Below, piece after piece: positions 4,490-6,387 of a stretch of 6,387 nucleotides of DNA. This DNA comes from Candidatus Uhrbacteria bacterium RIFOXYB2_FULL_45_11 (GTDB lineage Bacteria > Patescibacteriota > Patescibacteriia > UBA9934 > GWF2-40-263): contig MGFD01000045.1 in the NCBI GenBank assembly GCA_001791715.1, positions 1 through 6,387 of the forward strand, in the 5' to 3' direction. The translations under genes were made by a program, and so were the position numbers. How positions within the stretch are numbered: position 1 is the first letter of the stretch; the number at the start of each line of letters is the position of its first letter. Under the pieces are notes generated by a model. That model was given only the letters and a program-made list of their open reading frames with translations, was not told the DNA's origin and did not search any database.

Positions 4490-4528
4490 ACGTTTTGTTA
4501 TGAGTGGAGTCCCAAGATCTTGCTGTGT

Positions 4529-5497
4529 CTAAGAAACTTTTATCTTTTTGATTTTTGATTCGGTTGGCCATGAAGTAAGAACACCTTTTTTTGCGCCCAG
4601 ATGTTGGATGACGGATTCCGCACTTATGGTTGCAATGCGCGCGGCTGTAATCGGATCTTTAAACTTTACGAGCGCGGCCACGAATCCAGATCCAAACGCA
4701 TCACCCGCTCCTGTTTTTGAAATGCCTTTTGTGCCTGACGTGCCAAATTTGTGTACCTTTATCCCATCAATCATGGTTGTACCTCGAGCGCCATCTGTGA
4801 TGAGACGAATGACTCCTTCTTGCTTAAAGACGGAACACAACTTTTTGATGTTTGATTCTCCTGTCAGAAGTTCTGCTTCTTCTTTGTTCACAATAAACAC
4901 GTCAATCATTTTAAGGATGGATTGAAACGCCTTCAGCCCCTTTTTCAACTCTCCACCACCAGGATTCCAAGCTATTTTTACGCGATGTTTATGAGCAAAT
5001 TCTACGATCTTTTTTGAAAGCTCTAGATTTCCGCCAAGGGAGGTGAGATAAATCCATTTTGATTTTTTGATGGCACTCCAATGAATATCGACATCCGTGA
5101 ACTTTGCGGAAACGCCGCGGTATACAAGGACGGTGCGTTCACCTTCTGGCATGGTGAGGAGAGTTGAATACGCAGTTTGTCCGCCTTTAATGCGATTTAA
5201 ATACGTTGTTTCAATGCGATACGATTTGAGATCTTCGAGGACATCACGGCCGATCGAATCATCGCCAATACGGCATGTGATTGCTGTTTTGAATCCAAGT
5301 GAACGAAACGTTGCCGCGGCATTTGTTGCACCTCCTCCGGTTGTTGCAACAAATGTTTGGATCTCAATTTTGCTCCCAAGCGGAACGCATTCCGCATGCC
5401 CGCCCTCAAAAGACTTATTTGCAATAGAGCGAAATTGTTCAGAGACTAAAAAAATATCTCGTGTTGCTGCACCGATCGTTAAAATATCATGAGACAT
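4529..5497 (-). CDS. PfkB-family (ribokinase-like) carbohydrate kinase
   Basis: A 322-aa ATP-dependent kinase of sugars, nucleosides or related alcohols. The N-terminal substrate lid and first PfkB region include the GGGATNAA motif (54-61) and CRIGDDSIG (75-83). The middle has VNKEEAELL (203-211), the family NxxE element, and ITDGARGT (233-240) in the nucleotide-binding part. The second PfkB signature KTGAGDAFGSGF (261-272) holds the anion hole and the catalytic base D266. Length is typical. The substrate cannot be read: ribokinase, fructokinase, KDG kinase and nucleoside kinase share these motifs. No Shine-Dalgarno site precedes the ATG at 5497; a TATAAT lies at 5538-5533. It is followed 39 nt later by the hydroxyacid dehydrogenase, suggesting a two-gene operon that phosphorylates and oxidises or reduces related small carbon compounds. 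Confidence 0.92.
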   Translation of the reverse strand: MSHDILTIGAATRDIFLVSEQFRSIANKSFEGGHAECVPLGSKIEIQTFVATTGGGATNAAATFRSLGFKTAITCRIGDDSIGRDVLEDLKSYRIETTYLNRIKGGQTAYSTLLTMPEGERTVLVYRGVSAKFTDVDIHWSAIKKSKWIYLTSLGGNLELSKKIVEFAHKHRVKIAWNPGGGELKKGLKAFQSILKMIDVFIVNKEEAELLTGESNIKKLCSVFKQEGVIRLITDGARGTTMIDGIKVHKFGTSGTKGISKTGAGDAFGSGFVAALVKFKDPITAARIATISAESVIQHLGAKKGVLTSWPTESKIKKIKVS

Positions 5498-5532
5498 AAA
5501 ATTCTGTGTAACAGAGAAGATGTATTGTCTTC

Positions 5533-5538
5533 ATTATA
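5533..5538 (-). promoter_or_regulatory. Putative -10 box for the kinase-dehydrogenase operon
   Basis: A perfect TATAAT (5538-5533, minus strand) lies 35 nt before the kinase ATG, just beyond the upstream gene's terminator. I see no convincing -35 at the usual distance. An alternative, weaker extended -10-like TGTTACACA (5513-5505) sits 7 nt before the ATG. Confidence 0.4.
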
Positions 5539-5542
5539 CACC

Positions 5543-5571
5543 AAAAAATAAAACAGACGCGTGTGCGTCTG
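5543..5571 (-). terminator. Rho-independent terminator of the alpha/beta hydrolase gene
   Basis: On the minus strand, CAGACGC (5571-5565) pairs with GCGTCTG (5560-5554) around a 4-nt loop, followed by TTTTATTTTTT (5553-5543). It begins 6 nt after the TGA stop. It separates the hydrolase from the kinase-dehydrogenase operon. Confidence 0.88.
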
Positions 5572-5577
5572 AAAAAA

Positions 5578-6192
5578 TCAGGAAAGGGAATTGATAAATG
5601 CAATTAATTTTTTATCTCGGATACTACTTGTGTGTAAGTTTGAGATTCGAACGAGAGGGAAGAGAATATTTTGTACATTCGAATTTTTACTTGCAAGGAG
5701 TCCTGCACGAAGAGACTTGTTTGTGACAGAAGAAAGAATCAATGTCGGATCCCAAGGACAATAGAGATGGTGAATGGGAACGGATGTATGAAACGATGTA
5801 TTGATTGGGAGATCTGATTGAATCATCACAATAGATTTTACAGAAGAGGGAAGACTGAAATGAGCAAGATAGAGTTGCAGGAATGTGCATCCCATCGAAT
5901 GACAGACGACAATCTTGGGTTGTTCTTGCTCGAGAAAAAGTTTGAGGTTCGTTTGCAATTCATTTGAATGAATCAAATCCAATTCTTCTTTGTACAATTT
6001 CTGAATAACAGAAGGATTGAGTAGTTCGATTGGACTTACGTTGCGTTCAATCCCCCAAGGAAAGACTTTTGCTTCACCTGTTGAAACAAGCTTGTCGAAT
6101 GCGGTCATGCTCGCGCTTGGACCAAAAGGCGGGCGCAGAACGGGTGCGGTAAGATGAACGGCGAATCCGTGGAGGAGAACGATACGGGACAT
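5578..6192 (-). CDS. Small alpha/beta-fold hydrolase
   Basis: A 204-aa protein of the small serine-hydrolase group related to RBBP9/YdeN-like proteins. The N-terminus IVLLHGF (4-10) is the usual strand and oxyanion-loop motif. The nucleophile elbow is VVCHSMGCT (95-103) with Ser99; the first Gly of GxSxG is Cys97 here. Candidate acid D148 (YCPWDPT) and candidate base H187 (ISNLHTSS) complete a triad in the expected order. The cap region is small and there is no signal peptide, so a cytoplasmic location is likely. The substrate is unknown (esterase, thioesterase or peptidase are all possible). The ATG at 6192 has no Shine-Dalgarno site but lies 9 nt after an extended -10, so a leaderless mRNA is inferred. 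A terminator follows the TGA stop. The residue assignments for D148 and H187 are by position, not by alignment. Confidence 0.82.
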   Translation of the reverse strand: MSRIVLLHGFAVHLTAPVLRPPFGPSASMTAFDKLVSTGEAKVFPWGIERNVSPIELLNPSVIQKLYKEELDLIHSNELQTNLKLFLEQEQPKIVVCHSMGCTFLQLYLAHFSLPSSVKSIVMIQSDLPINTSFHTSVPIHHLYCPWDPTLILSSVTNKSLRAGLLASKNSNVQNILFPLVRISNLHTSSIRDKKLIAFINSLS

Positions 6193-6201
6193 AGTGTGTA
6201 T

Positions 6202-6210
6202 AGGATAGCA
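6202..6210 (-). promoter_or_regulatory. Extended -10 promoter giving a leaderless hydrolase mRNA
   Basis: TGCTATCCT (6210-6202, minus strand) is an extended -10 placed 9 nt before the ATG at 6192. The intervening bases end in CACT, as at the EndoQ gene. No good -35 is seen, which is tolerated by extended -10 promoters. Confidence 0.55.
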
Positions 6211-6222
6211 CGAAATGTATTT

Positions 6223-6369
6223 TTAATTGGCGTTTTTGACCGCGAAGCATTGACAAAATAGCCATTTTATAGCACATTTGGATGTCGACAAGATTGACTT
6301 TGGCAATAAGTTGCCCTGAAAAGAGCGATTTTTTGCCACGGTAAATCTGAACGAATGTTCGGAAGTCAC
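6223..6369 (-). CDS. Possible small ORF, 48 aa, GTG start
   Basis: I do not recognise the product. A strong Shine-Dalgarno site GAGGAGG (6383-6377) lies 7 nt before a GTG at 6369, ideal spacing. The frame runs 48 codons to TAA at 6223-6225, 30 nt before the hydrolase ATG. The peptide is basic, without an obvious transmembrane segment, and has three cysteines near its end (KCAIKWLFCQCF). It could be the first gene of an operon with the hydrolase, a leader peptide, or a chance ORF behind a purine-rich stretch. Its promoter would lie beyond the right edge of the window, so transcription cannot be judged. Confidence 0.35.
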   Translation of the reverse strand: MTSEHSFRFTVAKNRSFQGNLLPKSILSTSKCAIKWLFCQCFAVKNAN

Positions 6370-6387
6370 TTTGGTTCCTCCTCGGAG

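Noticed and set aside
4548..5492. Plus-strand frames opposite the PfkB kinase
   Set aside because: They are antisense shadows of a well-supported gene, without a domain or ribosome site.
5578..5580. TGA read as glycine, as in some candidate phyla
   Set aside because: The hydrolase stops at TGA at normal family length with a terminator 6 nt later; no internal TGA is needed in any gene.
6074..6277. 67-aa minus-strand frame overlapping the hydrolase start
   Set aside because: It is out of frame with the hydrolase and has no ribosome site or recognisable content.
6250..6278. TTGACA at 6250-6255 as a plus-strand promoter
   Set aside because: The position 17 bp downstream reads CACATT, a poor -10, and no plus-strand gene follows in the window.

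Overview
The window looks bacterial, of moderate GC with one very AT-rich block. Compact single-gene units, each with its own terminator, an EndoQ-type PHP nuclease, a tiny Lys/Ala/Pro peptide and several genes without Shine-Dalgarno sites would fit a Patescibacteria (CPR) genome. That assignment is inference: there is no rRNA or ribosomal protein here to place it. TAG, TAA and TGA all fall where genes should end, so the standard bacterial code fits.

Layout, left to right. Three plus-strand transcription units come first: a 111-aa helical protein of unknown function (63-398), a 191-aa protein with a probable C-terminal winged helix (530-1105), and an endonuclease Q family PHP nuclease (1178-2449). 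The first two have readable sigma70-type promoters whose -35 boxes (TTGACG, TTGACA) can be mistaken for TTG start codons. The third has an extended -10 placed so close to its ATG that the mRNA is probably leaderless. A perfect 24-bp inverted repeat at 2464-2516 ends this gene and a convergent minus-strand gene for a 34-aa Lys/Ala/Pro peptide (2516-2620). That peptide may be co-transcribed with a 45-aa upstream ORF whose DNA holds three palindromes.

From about 2790 to 3050 lies a non-coding, extremely AT-rich block followed by one perfect DnaA box. Next is a minus-strand tRNA-Ala(UGC) with its own terminator and promoter. Its roughly 85-nt leader contains a 9-nt perfect complement of the tRNA 5' acceptor strand.

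The right half is minus-strand: a small alpha/beta hydrolase (5578-6192, own terminator), then a PfkB-family sugar kinase (4529-5497) and a D-2-hydroxyacid dehydrogenase (3500-4489), 39 nt apart and probably one operon. Two small unrecognised ORFs with good Shine-Dalgarno sites (3427-3615 plus, 6223-6369 minus) are possible extra genes.

Functionally the set combines DNA repair (EndoQ), a possible nucleic-acid-binding peptide, translation (tRNA-Ala), and a small carbon-metabolism pair of unknown substrate. I see no mobile element, CRISPR array or phage gene. The most unusual signals are the shared leaderless-gene layout, the tRNA leader that could misfold onto its own tRNA, the palindromes inside the EndoQ reading frame, and the Lys/Ala/Pro peptide locus.
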